From assembly GCA_964374115.1 (NCBI GenBank), contig CAYJXK010000037.1, positions 1 to 6,693 on the forward strand: DNA of 6,693 bases, in the 5' to 3' direction. Below the pieces are notes generated by a model that was not told the DNA's origin, did not search any database, and saw only the letters and a list, made by a program, of their open reading frames with translations. A program made the translations under genes and the position numbers. Below, piece after piece: positions 1-6,494 of the stretch; the first letter of the stretch is position 1, and each line of letters starts with the position of its first letter. This DNA comes from CAYJXK01 sp964374115. GTDB taxonomy: Bacteria; Patescibacteriota; Patescibacteriia; Magasanikbacterales; UBA922.

Positions 1-2
1 GT

Positions 3-149
3 TACAACGTGGTCGCATTGCCGCTTGCCGCCGGCGCGCTTGCGTTCAAAGGAATATTATTACAACCTGCGCTCGCCGCAGTTTTCATGTCCTTTTCCAC
101 CGTCATTGTGGCGATAAATGCAATGATGCTTAAAAAGAAAACATTGTAA
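3..149 (+). CDS. C-terminal fragment of heavy-metal (probably copper) P-type ATPase
   Basis: This is the 3' end of a gene cut by the left window edge; 48 codons are visible before a TAA stop at 147-149. The peptide starts YNVVALPLAAGALAF and ends INAMMLKKKTL. In P1B-1 Cu+-exporting ATPases (CopA family) the last two membrane helices carry a YN pair and a later M-x-x-S-S motif. Here YN opens the visible part and MSFST sits at about residues 30-34, with the second Ser replaced by Thr. The family's role is ATP-driven export of Cu+ or a similar soft metal across the inner membrane. The phosphorylation motif and the CPC metal site lie outside the window, so copper specificity is inferred from the tail alone. 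The gene converges on the antiporter gene at 279-1973. Family assignment is fairly safe; substrate is not. Confidence 0.85.
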   Translation, partial: YNVVALPLAAGALAFKGILLQPALAAVFMSFSTVIVAINAMMLKKKTL

Positions 150-161
150 AAGCCTTTCGTG

Positions 162-187
162 GACAAGGAAAAAATTGTCAAGTTTTT
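162..187 (+). terminator. weak candidate terminator after the P-type ATPase
   Basis: Thirteen bases after the ATPase stop, GACAA (162-166) can pair with TTGTC (175-179) around an 8-base A-rich loop, and a run of five T (183-187) follows after three bases. The 5-bp, AT-containing stem is weak for an intrinsic terminator. It is listed because it is in the right place and order for the + strand gene. The stronger hairpin at 235-264 is the alternative. Confidence 0.25.
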
Positions 188-234
188 ATTCCCCTACTTT
201 TTATTCGCCTACGCCCGAATATCCCGAGCCGATA

Positions 235-264
235 CCTCGTTCCGCCAGATGGCGGACTGCGAGG
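235..264. repeat. GC-rich hairpin with TCCGCC/GGCGGA arms between convergent genes
   Basis: CCTCG (235-239) pairs with CGAGG (260-264). After a small 1x3 internal loop, TCCGCC (241-246) pairs with GGCGGA (251-256) around an AGAT tetraloop, giving 11 base pairs. It lies 14 bases past the antiporter stop and between two convergent genes, so it could protect or end transcripts from either side. Neither strand has a T-run directly after it, so it is not a classical intrinsic terminator. The same six-base arms recur at 6566-6580. Confidence 0.6.
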
Positions 265-278
265 CAGTTCTATTGTAC

Positions 279-1973
279 TCATCCATTCATCCCAGCCGCG
301 AATCGAAGTTTGAGTTCGTTTTTCTGTTTTTTTCGCAAAAGAGCAAACGTTTGTTTGGTCCAGGGTTTGCTCGCGAGAATGCTCTCAATCCAATTGCCGC
401 CGACCAGATGTGGCATGATCACATAGTTGGCCCCTGCGGCATAAAAGTCATTGAGGAATTGTTTGTGATAGAGATTGCCGATGATGAGGCATGTGGGATT
501 ATGATGTCGAATGTACTCAATGAGGGTGAGCTGATCTTCTGGCTGTGGAAGTGTCGAAATGACCAGTGTTGCTTTTGCAAGCGGCAGAGAATCCAAAAAT
601 TCGATATCCGCGGCATCGCCGTATGAGGCAGGAATATGGCGGTGCTTCAATTTGAGAATCGCGTCTGGGTTATAATCCACTACGGCAAATGATACTTTTT
701 TGATTTGAAGGGCTTCACATACTTTCCAACCGATACGATGATAGCCGAATACAAAGACATCGTAGGATGCTCCTTGCATGTCTTTTTCCTGATGTCGATC
801 CGGGCCGAATGATCGAAAGATCGGAATTAATTTTCGATATAGGGTTTCATTGTGTTCAATAAGATAGGAAGAGATCATGATAGTCACGAGCGCCACAATC
901 GTGAGCACTTCGAGTTCTACGCCCGGAAGATACCCGAGCTCGCGGCCTTTGAACGCGAGAATAAATCCAAATTCACTGATTTGGGCTACTGTGATCCCTG
1001 CAAGAAATGCATTGCGTCGAGTATATTTCAGTTTTCTCATGATGAGATAGAGTATCACCGGTTCCACAATAAGGACGAAGAGCGCGATAATAACCCCAGC
1101 CACAAGGGCTCCTCGAATATTGACGAGCTGAAGCTGGCTTCCAAGCACAATAAAAAAGAGCACGAGAAAAAAATCGCGGAGTGGGCGAATACGGCTCGCG
1201 ATTTCTCGCTGATAGGGTGAAGCGCCAAGCGATATGCCGGCAATGACCGCTCCAATTTCGACGCTAAATCCAAACGCGTACACAAGACTTGCTATTCCGA
1301 AACACCATGCGATGGTGAAGATGAATAAGAGTTCAGTCGAGCTGGCGACTCGATCCATGATTTTGGGGAGCAAAAATCGGGATATAACATAGACAAACAC
1401 ACCAAGAAGCAACGTTTTCCCCAGAATAAGAAGCACGATGGATTGCCAGGGGAGCGTTGTATTATTGGTGTTGAGGAAAAGAAGAAGGATGATAGCCATC
1501 ACATCCTGGAGAAGAAGGAGGCCAATCACGTAGCGGCCGTACACGGTTTCGAGATCGCGCTTGTCTCCGAGTATTTTCATGACAATGATGGTACTCGAAA
1601 AGGTAATCGCGATTGCCACAAACACAGATGACACGAGAGAAAATCCAAGCCCGGTCATGATGATAAATCCGAAAAGAGCAGTGATGAGGAATTGAATGAT
1701 GCCACCGATGAGAACCACACGCCCGACGCGTTTGATGTATTCGAAATTGAGACTGAGCCCAACGACAAATAGAAGAAGCACAATGCCAAATTGCGCGAAC
1801 GCGTTGAATAGCGACTCGTTGCCGTGTGTGATGTTCAGAAACAGTGGGCCTGCGATGATGCCTGCGACGAGATAGGCAATTATGAGCGGTTGGCGCAGGA
1901 GCCGAACCAAAAAAGCGATGCTCACTGTCATCGCAAGCAAGATGCTTGTGTGCAAGAAGATATTTTCTCCCAT
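279..1973 (-). CDS. CPA2/Kef-type cation:proton antiporter with C-terminal TrkA-N domain
   Basis: The 564-residue product is an integral membrane antiporter exchanging a monovalent cation (K+ or Na+) for H+. Residues 1-380 form the Na+/H+ exchanger domain of about a dozen helices. Family landmarks are RQPLIIAYLVAGIIAGP (27-43), TFSSTIIVMKILGDK (124-138), LLLQDVMAI (153-161) with the conserved Asp157, GAVIAGISLG (241-250), RPLRDFFLVLFFIVLG (263-278) and TVAQISEFGFIL (328-339). Residues 403-525 are a TrkA-N (RCK N) Rossmann domain with FVFGYHRIG, an acidic residue in AVVDYNPDA (430-438), and YGDAADIEFL. The usual GxGRxG second Gly is His here. No RCK_C domain follows; the protein ends in a basic tail. 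The ATG at 1973 gives the usual family N-terminus but has no Shine-Dalgarno upstream. It starts 24 bp after the LTD gene and is probably cotranscribed with it. Cation and direction cannot be read from sequence. Confidence 0.93.
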   Translation of the reverse strand: MGENIFLHTSILLAMTVSIAFLVRLLRQPLIIAYLVAGIIAGPLFLNITHGNESLFNAFAQFGIVLLLFVVGLSLNFEYIKRVGRVVLIGGIIQFLITALFGFIIMTGLGFSLVSSVFVAIAITFSSTIIVMKILGDKRDLETVYGRYVIGLLLLQDVMAIILLLFLNTNNTTLPWQSIVLLILGKTLLLGVFVYVISRFLLPKIMDRVASSTELLFIFTIAWCFGIASLVYAFGFSVEIGAVIAGISLGASPYQREIASRIRPLRDFFLVLFFIVLGSQLQLVNIRGALVAGVIIALFVLIVEPVILYLIMRKLKYTRRNAFLAGITVAQISEFGFILAFKGRELGYLPGVELEVLTIVALVTIMISSYLIEHNETLYRKLIPIFRSFGPDRHQEKDMQGASYDVFVFGYHRIGWKVCEALQIKKVSFAVVDYNPDAILKLKHRHIPASYGDAADIEFLDSLPLAKATLVISTLPQPEDQLTLIEYIRHHNPTCLIIGNLYHKQFLNDFYAAGANYVIMPHLVGGNWIESILASKPWTKQTFALLRKKQKNELKLRFAAGMNG

Positions 1974-1997
1974 AACATGGAGTAGTATATCATCTTA

Positions 1998-4900
1998 TCA
2001 CTTTCTTTTCATTCTGGATCGTATCTTTTCTATTTGTCTTCGAATAAATGCCAGGTCACGCGCTCCACGCGACTTGCCAAGAAGGCCGAGAGCGATTGCT
2101 GTGATGCCACCAGCCGCGGTGATAAGATAGGTGCGCGTGAGCGAAGGTATTGATGTGATTTTTTCTCCGAGTACTTGCGGCATCTTGTCTTCGTTTTCCC
2201 TCTCAGTTATTTTTTCAATGTCTTCCGATGATCGGGGCAGGATCCGATAAGCGCCGTTGGATTCACTTACAATGCCAGTGAGCGTGATCTGGTCTCCGAG
2301 CGTGATGCCCTCTTTGCTGATTCCCGCTGATGCTTTCAGCGTGACTTTGATCTCTTCTGTCCCATCATCGAGATACCAGCCAGATGCGCTTCGCTCGGTA
2401 ATCTCTCCGGCCACTTCGACGAGGACGCCTTCGACTGCTTCGTCAATTTGAATAATATCTATGGGCATTGGCGTAAGCGGCGCATTGTGTTCCAATATTT
2501 GAATATCAGATCCTGCCTTGGCTTTGACACGCGTCTCCCCTTGAGCTTCGGAGATTTCTCCAGTCACAGAGACGACATCGCCAGTGAGAAGAGCAGGGAA
2601 TTGCCTATTGTACAAGTATATTTGGATGCCACTTGGCGACGAGTTCGTAAGCGCTCCCAGATAAAAAAATTGTGATCCCAAAATTCCGGGCTCTACTAAC
2701 ACAATACCAGAAAATCGCACGCGATCGCCTTTTTGAAAATTGCGAATTTCTTCGATGGTAGTTTCTATGACTGGCGTTTGCGATGACCCACTGGATTTTT
2801 TCGATGCCGTTGTTTTTTCTTCTGATGCGAATGCGATGGTTGTATTTTGTTTTCCTGGTGTTGGTTTTCCACTCAGCGTCCATATGCCGTTTTCACCAGG
2901 GACAAATGTGTATCCTTCTTTTGCATGATCATATGTCATGGCCAGAATCACGACACCATCAGGTGAGAGCAATCGCACCCCATCCGCGTCATTATTGAGC
3001 GCGATCTTTGTATCCCTGCGCGCAAAAACCATATAGAGCATTCCTTCGAGTATGGTGCCATCGGGTATGGTATAGCGATTGCTTTTGCTCTGATCACCAA
3101 GTATAAAACCAGACAGGTCTATCGGGTATGGGGTTGGGTTGTAGAGTTCGATGAATTCTTCTGTGTCTTCCCCCACAGGATTCGGGAACACTTCAGAGAT
3201 GATCATTTTTTGGAGAAATTCAATCGGTGGAGATCCGCCGACGGGCGATGGATCGGGTTTGGTGATAGGGGACAGTTTTTTCATGACATTCTTTTTTCCA
3301 GGCGTCGGTGTTTTGCTCCATTTCCAATCTGTGGTGTTGACGCGAGAAAAACTCGCGCCTTCTTCAACTGGATCTTCGTATGTTATTGCATCCACAAGCG
3401 TGCCATCAGGCGAGAGAAGGCGTATCGTCTCTTCCCCATTATTATTCAATGCGATGAATGTCGCGCCTCGTTTGAGAACAAGAAAGTCATAAGCGGGAAT
3501 TTTTTGATGTTCTCCAAATGTAAATGTGGTGACCGTATCTTCCAATTTCCAAAAAGAGAGATCAATCGTTGAGGATGTCGTATTTGCCAGTTCGATAAAT
3601 TCTTTTTCTGTATCAGGTCCGGCCGGATTTGGAAAAAGTTCGTTGATGCGTATTGATCCTGTTATTATTTTTACTCCAAGCACTTTTCCTGTCTCGGTCG
3701 TGGATGTTGGAGTCGGAGGCACAATACTATTTGTTTTTCCTTTGGTGATTGTTGTTGTGAGAGCAAAATCCACCGCGTCGTTCCCGCTATCTTTTCCGTC
3801 CACGAGACGCGCGAGGGACAGTGGATCTCTAGCGAGAGGCGCATTGTCGTTGAGATTTCCATCATTCCAATTGCCATAGCTCATGCGATCTATTTCTTTT
3901 CCTATCCCATCAAATAATACAAGAAGATCACCTGCGTTATTCAGGTTTCCTTTTGGTTCATGCACTACCAAGAACCCTTTGGGGGTAATGCTACCAGAAA
4001 GGGATGTTTTTGTTTTCGCTCCATCTTCGATCGCCCATCCAAACAGATCAATGGTTGAGGCAGTGGTGTTGTATAGCTCGACGAATTCTTCTCCATCGTC
4101 AGCAGGGTCAGAAACGAGTTCGTTGATTACAATCGCTCCAGAGATGAAACTCGATGGAGGCGGTGAGCCTCCACCTCCACTTCCACCGCTATTATTCGAA
4201 GGCGGTGGGGGGGAAGGAGGTGGTGGAGGGAGAGTGATGATATTGGCCGTGCCTTTTGTTGGCGTCGTGGTTTCCAAAAAGTCGCTCTTGTCAGTATTTG
4301 AATCAATCCCATCTATGTTTCGCGCGAGTGTGTTGCCTTTTGTCGTTTTTGGCGCGTTATCCACTATATTTCCATCATTATGATCTCCAAAGGCGATTTG
4401 ATCGGCGAGTGTGGTATCGAGAGTACGAAGCACAATACTGTCGCCCGTGTTATTCAATTTGTTTGTTTGGATTTCGACCACAAGAAATCCGAGTGGTGAT
4501 ATGGCGCCACTTATTGTCGCGATTGTCCCGATACTATCTGAGAGAGTCCAATCCGTAAGATTGATTGTTGAAGTTGAAAGAGAATACAACTCAATCCACT
4601 CTGTGCCGGTTGCTGGGTCTGGCATCACTTCATTGATTTTGATGAAAGGTGCGAAAAGAGAGGAAGAAGTCATGGAGGACGTCGCAATGAGGGCATCGTC
4701 GAGGATGGCGAGCGCTTGCGATATCGAGGCGTTGCCGTTCATGTTGTCTGTCACGGTAAGCGTGACATCCAGTGTCCCCGATGCGGTATACACATGCGCG
4801 GTCGTGGATCCACTCCCAAGTGTCCCATCACCAAAATTCCAGTTGTAACTAATGATGTCTCCATCTGGATCAATGGATGCGCGCGCGTCAAAAAATATGG

Positions 4901-5528
4901 AGGTACTTACGATCGCGGTCGAGCTTGTCATAAATGATGCGATCGGAAGTTGATTTGCAGACTCTATGATCGGGGCAGGTTGCGTTTCGGTCCAATAGTT
5001 GGATTTGCCTGCACTATTTGATTGCGGATGCTCTTTCCAATTTTCATTCGTGTACACCGCGCTTGTCGCGCTCAATCGCTCCAGTGATGTATTCGGCGCG
5101 GTGGCATAGACAAATTGTTCTATGATCGTCTTGTTGGCATCCGCAAGCCCGATCAGTTCTCCGCTTTCATTGAGATTACCCCAGAAACTATCAAAAATCG
5201 TGTTCGTCACAGTCGGATAATCTACAAGAAACACGTCTGCTTTCTCGGCTATGATCGCGATTTCTCCCGGATCAATCACCGCATCAGCGCCTTTAAATAC
5301 CGTCAATCCATGGTGCGTGTCATCTTCCACGAATGTCCATCCCGTCATATCTATCGGGACTGTTCCGACATTGATAATTTCGATCCATTCATGATCCGAT
5401 GCTTGATACGCGCCAATTTCATTGATCACGATCGTCGGTAACGTGTTTTGCGTGTAGGTAAAGAGCCCCACGATGCCGCTTCCAATAATGGTTATACTGA
5501 CCGCGAGGAGCGAATTGCGATGCCGCAT
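1998..5528 (-). CDS. giant membrane-anchored surface protein: five LTDs, PKD domain, tandem OB-like domains
   Basis: The product has 1176 residues and I see no cysteine. Order: basic N-terminus and hydrophobic segment (about 7-26; signal peptide or anchor); LTD1 (32-178); PKD (193-277, with DPDGDIISYNWNFGDG); LTD2 (296-430); a Pro/Gly/Ser linker (433-462); LTD3 (466-602); LTD4 (625-750); LTD5 (774-895); two OB-fold-like beta domains (about 925-1012 and 1018-1105); a hydrophobic helix (1130-1151); and a basic 25-residue tail. Each LTD opens with a variant of I-N-E-hydrophobic, continues with E-[FW]-[IV]-E-[LI] and a hydrophobic-x-G/D-[WF] strand, and ends with a K-x-x-N-like tag such as TPGKKN. 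Basic ends inside and a folded ectodomain outside fit an exported, membrane-tethered protein. LTD and PKD are known as extracellular binding modules in bacteria; OB folds often bind nucleic acid or sugars. No catalytic domain is evident, so function is unknown. It sits 11 bp after the VIT gene and has no Shine-Dalgarno. Confidence 0.92.
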   Translation of the reverse strand: MRHRNSLLAVSITIIGSGIVGLFTYTQNTLPTIVINEIGAYQASDHEWIEIINVGTVPIDMTGWTFVEDDTHHGLTVFKGADAVIDPGEIAIIAEKADVFLVDYPTVTNTIFDSFWGNLNESGELIGLADANKTIIEQFVYATAPNTSLERLSATSAVYTNENWKEHPQSNSAGKSNYWTETQPAPIIESANQLPIASFMTSSTAIVSTSIFFDARASIDPDGDIISYNWNFGDGTLGSGSTTAHVYTASGTLDVTLTVTDNMNGNASISQALAILDDALIATSSMTSSSLFAPFIKINEVMPDPATGTEWIELYSLSTSTINLTDWTLSDSIGTIATISGAISPLGFLVVEIQTNKLNNTGDSIVLRTLDTTLADQIAFGDHNDGNIVDNAPKTTKGNTLARNIDGIDSNTDKSDFLETTTPTKGTANIITLPPPPPSPPPPSNNSGGSGGGGSPPPSSFISGAIVINELVSDPADDGEEFVELYNTTASTIDLFGWAIEDGAKTKTSLSGSITPKGFLVVHEPKGNLNNAGDLLVLFDGIGKEIDRMSYGNWNDGNLNDNAPLARDPLSLARLVDGKDSGNDAVDFALTTTITKGKTNSIVPPTPTSTTETGKVLGVKIITGSIRINELFPNPAGPDTEKEFIELANTTSSTIDLSFWKLEDTVTTFTFGEHQKIPAYDFLVLKRGATFIALNNNGEETIRLLSPDGTLVDAITYEDPVEEGASFSRVNTTDWKWSKTPTPGKKNVMKKLSPITKPDPSPVGGSPPIEFLQKMIISEVFPNPVGEDTEEFIELYNPTPYPIDLSGFILGDQSKSNRYTIPDGTILEGMLYMVFARRDTKIALNNDADGVRLLSPDGVVILAMTYDHAKEGYTFVPGENGIWTLSGKPTPGKQNTTIAFASEEKTTASKKSSGSSQTPVIETTIEEIRNFQKGDRVRFSGIVLVEPGILGSQFFYLGALTNSSPSGIQIYLYNRQFPALLTGDVVSVTGEISEAQGETRVKAKAGSDIQILEHNAPLTPMPIDIIQIDEAVEGVLVEVAGEITERSASGWYLDDGTEEIKVTLKASAGISKEGITLGDQITLTGIVSESNGAYRILPRSSEDIEKITERENEDKMPQVLGEKITSIPSLTRTYLITAAGGITAIALGLLGKSRGARDLAFIRRQIEKIRSRMKRK
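4152..4231 (-). repeat. low-complexity Pro/Gly/Ser linker region
   Basis: Codons for residues 433-459 of the LTD protein encode two proline runs, an N-N-S-G-G-S-G-G-G-G segment and a last P-P-P. The + strand here is nearly all G and A with T (for example GGTGGGGGGGAAGGAGGTGG), an obvious low-complexity tract. As protein it is a flexible or stiff spacer separating LTD2 from LTD3. The tract could expand or contract by slippage. Confidence 0.75.
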
Positions 5529-5539
5529 AGAGCGCGATG

Positions 5540-6265
5540 TTATCGTCTTCGAAGAAGGAAATTGTCTACCACCTGGCCGACGATATACCCGATGAGCGCG
5601 GCAAGACCTGCCAAAAGGAGCATTTCAAGGCCAGCTTTCCACCACCGTTGTTTGGAGTATTTGGTTGTGAGAGCGCCAACCACAAACAGGCCAAGAAGTG
5701 TCGCGCTTATCGAAATGACAATGGCAGTGGAGAGCGGAAAAAGTAAATATGGCGTGAGCGGGATCATGCCACCAATAATATACGCGCTCCCCATAATGAG
5801 GCCATTTTTTTGTGGTGATTCGAGTTCATCTGGAAAAACTTTCAGCTCTCGATAGGCCATTTCTTTGAGAAAGAGATGTTTATTTTTGGCTGCTTCTTCG
5901 GCCATTTCTTTCGCAAGATGCTTGCTCCATCCGTCTACCACATACATGTTGATCAATTCTTCTTTTTCTTCTATCGGGAAATCCTTGAGTTCTTGTTTTT
6001 CTTCGGATAATTTCCTTTCTTTGATTTCTTTTTCTGATTTGGAAGATATATACGATCCGACACCCATGGAAATGGATTCCACGCTAATAATGACAAACCC
6101 CGCAAGAAGAATGGTAAATGGATCCCGCACTGCCGCCGCGATACCAGTGAGTGAACCCAATGTGGATACCATGCCGTCTTCAATGCCAAAAATTCCTTCT
6201 CGAATCAGCGCGGTATGGGGCATGCTTTGATGATGAATGTAGTTGGGATTGTATTGGAGGTGCAT
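5540..6265 (-). CDS. VIT1/CCC1 family Fe2+/Mn2+ transporter
   Basis: Using the ATG at 6265 the product has 241 residues, a normal length for this family, which moves Fe2+ or Mn2+ out of the cytosol by proton exchange. The family N-terminal signature is clear: LIREGIFGIEDGMVSTLG (20-37) with the helix-1 Asp30. Helix 2 has Glu63 and Met67 in ISVESISMGVGSY. A charged Glu- and Met-rich cytosolic helical insert (about 76-153) corresponds to the metal-binding loop of VIT1. Helix 3 carries the GGMIP motif (165-169). Two more helices (about 177-202 and 212-232) and an Arg-rich end follow. The frame is open up to a TTG at 6304, but that codon overlaps the -35 box, so the first ATG is preferred; the ATG at 6223 is a second option that still keeps the signature. 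It is probably the first gene of the three-gene operon. Fe versus Mn is undecided. Confidence 0.92.
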   Translation of the reverse strand: MHLQYNPNYIHHQSMPHTALIREGIFGIEDGMVSTLGSLTGIAAAVRDPFTILLAGFVIISVESISMGVGSYISSKSEKEIKERKLSEEKQELKDFPIEEKEELINMYVVDGWSKHLAKEMAEEAAKNKHLFLKEMAYRELKVFPDELESPQKNGLIMGSAYIIGGMIPLTPYLLFPLSTAIVISISATLLGLFVVGALTTKYSKQRWWKAGLEMLLLAGLAALIGYIVGQVVDNFLLRRR

Positions 6266-6274
6266 ATTTTTTGT

Positions 6275-6304
6275 ATTATGGCATAGACACCAGATGGTTG
6301 ACAA
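6275..6304 (-). promoter_or_regulatory. sigma-70-type promoter for the VIT-LTD-antiporter operon
   Basis: On the minus strand TTGTCA (6304-6299) and CATAAT (6280-6275) are separated by 18 bp. A TGC precedes the -10 hexamer, as in extended -10 promoters. Matches to consensus are 5/6 and 5/6. Only nine bases separate the -10 box from the ATG at 6265, so transcription would start within about three bases of the start codon. This agrees with the absence of a Shine-Dalgarno and supports that ATG over the upstream TTG. Confidence 0.6.
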
Positions 6305-6322
6305 TACAGAGTGGTGCCGATT

Positions 6323-6344
6323 CCAAGTATTTTTTTATGCTTGG
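6323..6344. repeat. inverted repeat upstream of the operon promoter
   Basis: CCAAGTAT (6323-6330) and ATGCTTGG (6337-6344) pair over 8 bp (one G-T wobble) around a T6 spacer. It lies 19 bases upstream of the -35 box of the minus-strand promoter and between two divergent transcripts. It could be an operator for a dimeric regulator or a chance AT-rich hairpin. No T-run follows on either strand, so a terminator role is unlikely. Confidence 0.35.
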
Positions 6345-6368
6345 GGTTGCCTCAGGCATTTCTTTTTC

Positions 6369-6397
6369 TTGATTTTTTTTGTTTTCTTTATTAGCAT
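6369..6397 (+). promoter_or_regulatory. possible promoter of the tRNA-Ala gene
   Basis: TTGATT (6369-6374) and TAGCAT (6392-6397) are 17 bp apart, each matching 4/6 of the sigma-70 consensus. A start near 6404 would leave a leader of about 15 bases before the tRNA. The surrounding sequence is T-rich, so a chance match is possible. Confidence 0.35.
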
Positions 6398-6418
6398 ACA
6401 CGGGCAAATGAAATGCAC

Positions 6419-6494
6419 GGGCCTGTAGCGTAATGGTTATCGCGCCTCCATGGCATGGAGGAGACTAGGAGTTCGATTCTCCTCAGGTCCACCA
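6419..6494 (+). tRNA. tRNA-Ala (anticodon GGC), CCA encoded
   Basis: A full 76-base cloverleaf folds. Acceptor GGGCCTG (6419-6425) pairs with CAGGTCC (6484-6490), including the G3-U70 wobble that is the main alanine identity element. Anticodon stem CCTCC/GGAGG encloses loop ATGGCAT with GGC at 6452-6454, reading GCC alanine codons. Variable loop is AGACT, and the T arm is AGGAG/CTCCT with loop TTCGATT. Discriminator A (6491) is followed by a genome-encoded CCA. The D stem has only three good pairs (GCG/CGC) with a U13-U22 mismatch, and its loop contains GG at the expected place. Confidence 0.96.

Noticed and set aside
203..220. ATTCG/CGAAT pairing in the convergent intergenic region
   Set aside because: Five pairs around an eight-base loop is weak, and the neighbouring hairpin at 235-264 is far stronger.
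159..626. Open frame of 155 codons on the + strand starting with GTG
   Set aside because: Most of it is antisense to the C-terminal part of the antiporter, the translation is compositionally odd, and it begins in the convergent intergenic region without a ribosome site.
852..1220. 122-codon + strand frame inside the antiporter gene
   Set aside because: Antisense shadow of conserved antiporter helices; charged, low-complexity translation with no family resemblance.
3883..4383. 166-codon + strand frame antisense to LTD2-LTD3
   Set aside because: Mirror of the LTD gene; its Gly/Pro-rich part is just the complement of the linker codons.
1998..5528. Internal LTD duplications considered as a CRISPR-like or DNA-level tandem repeat
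   Set aside because: Similarity is at protein level with diverged codons and irregular spacing; no exact DNA repeat units are visible.
6348..6371. TGCC-TCA-GGCA hairpin followed by a T-rich stretch, resembling a + strand terminator
   Set aside because: Only four base pairs, and there is no + strand gene upstream that would need it.
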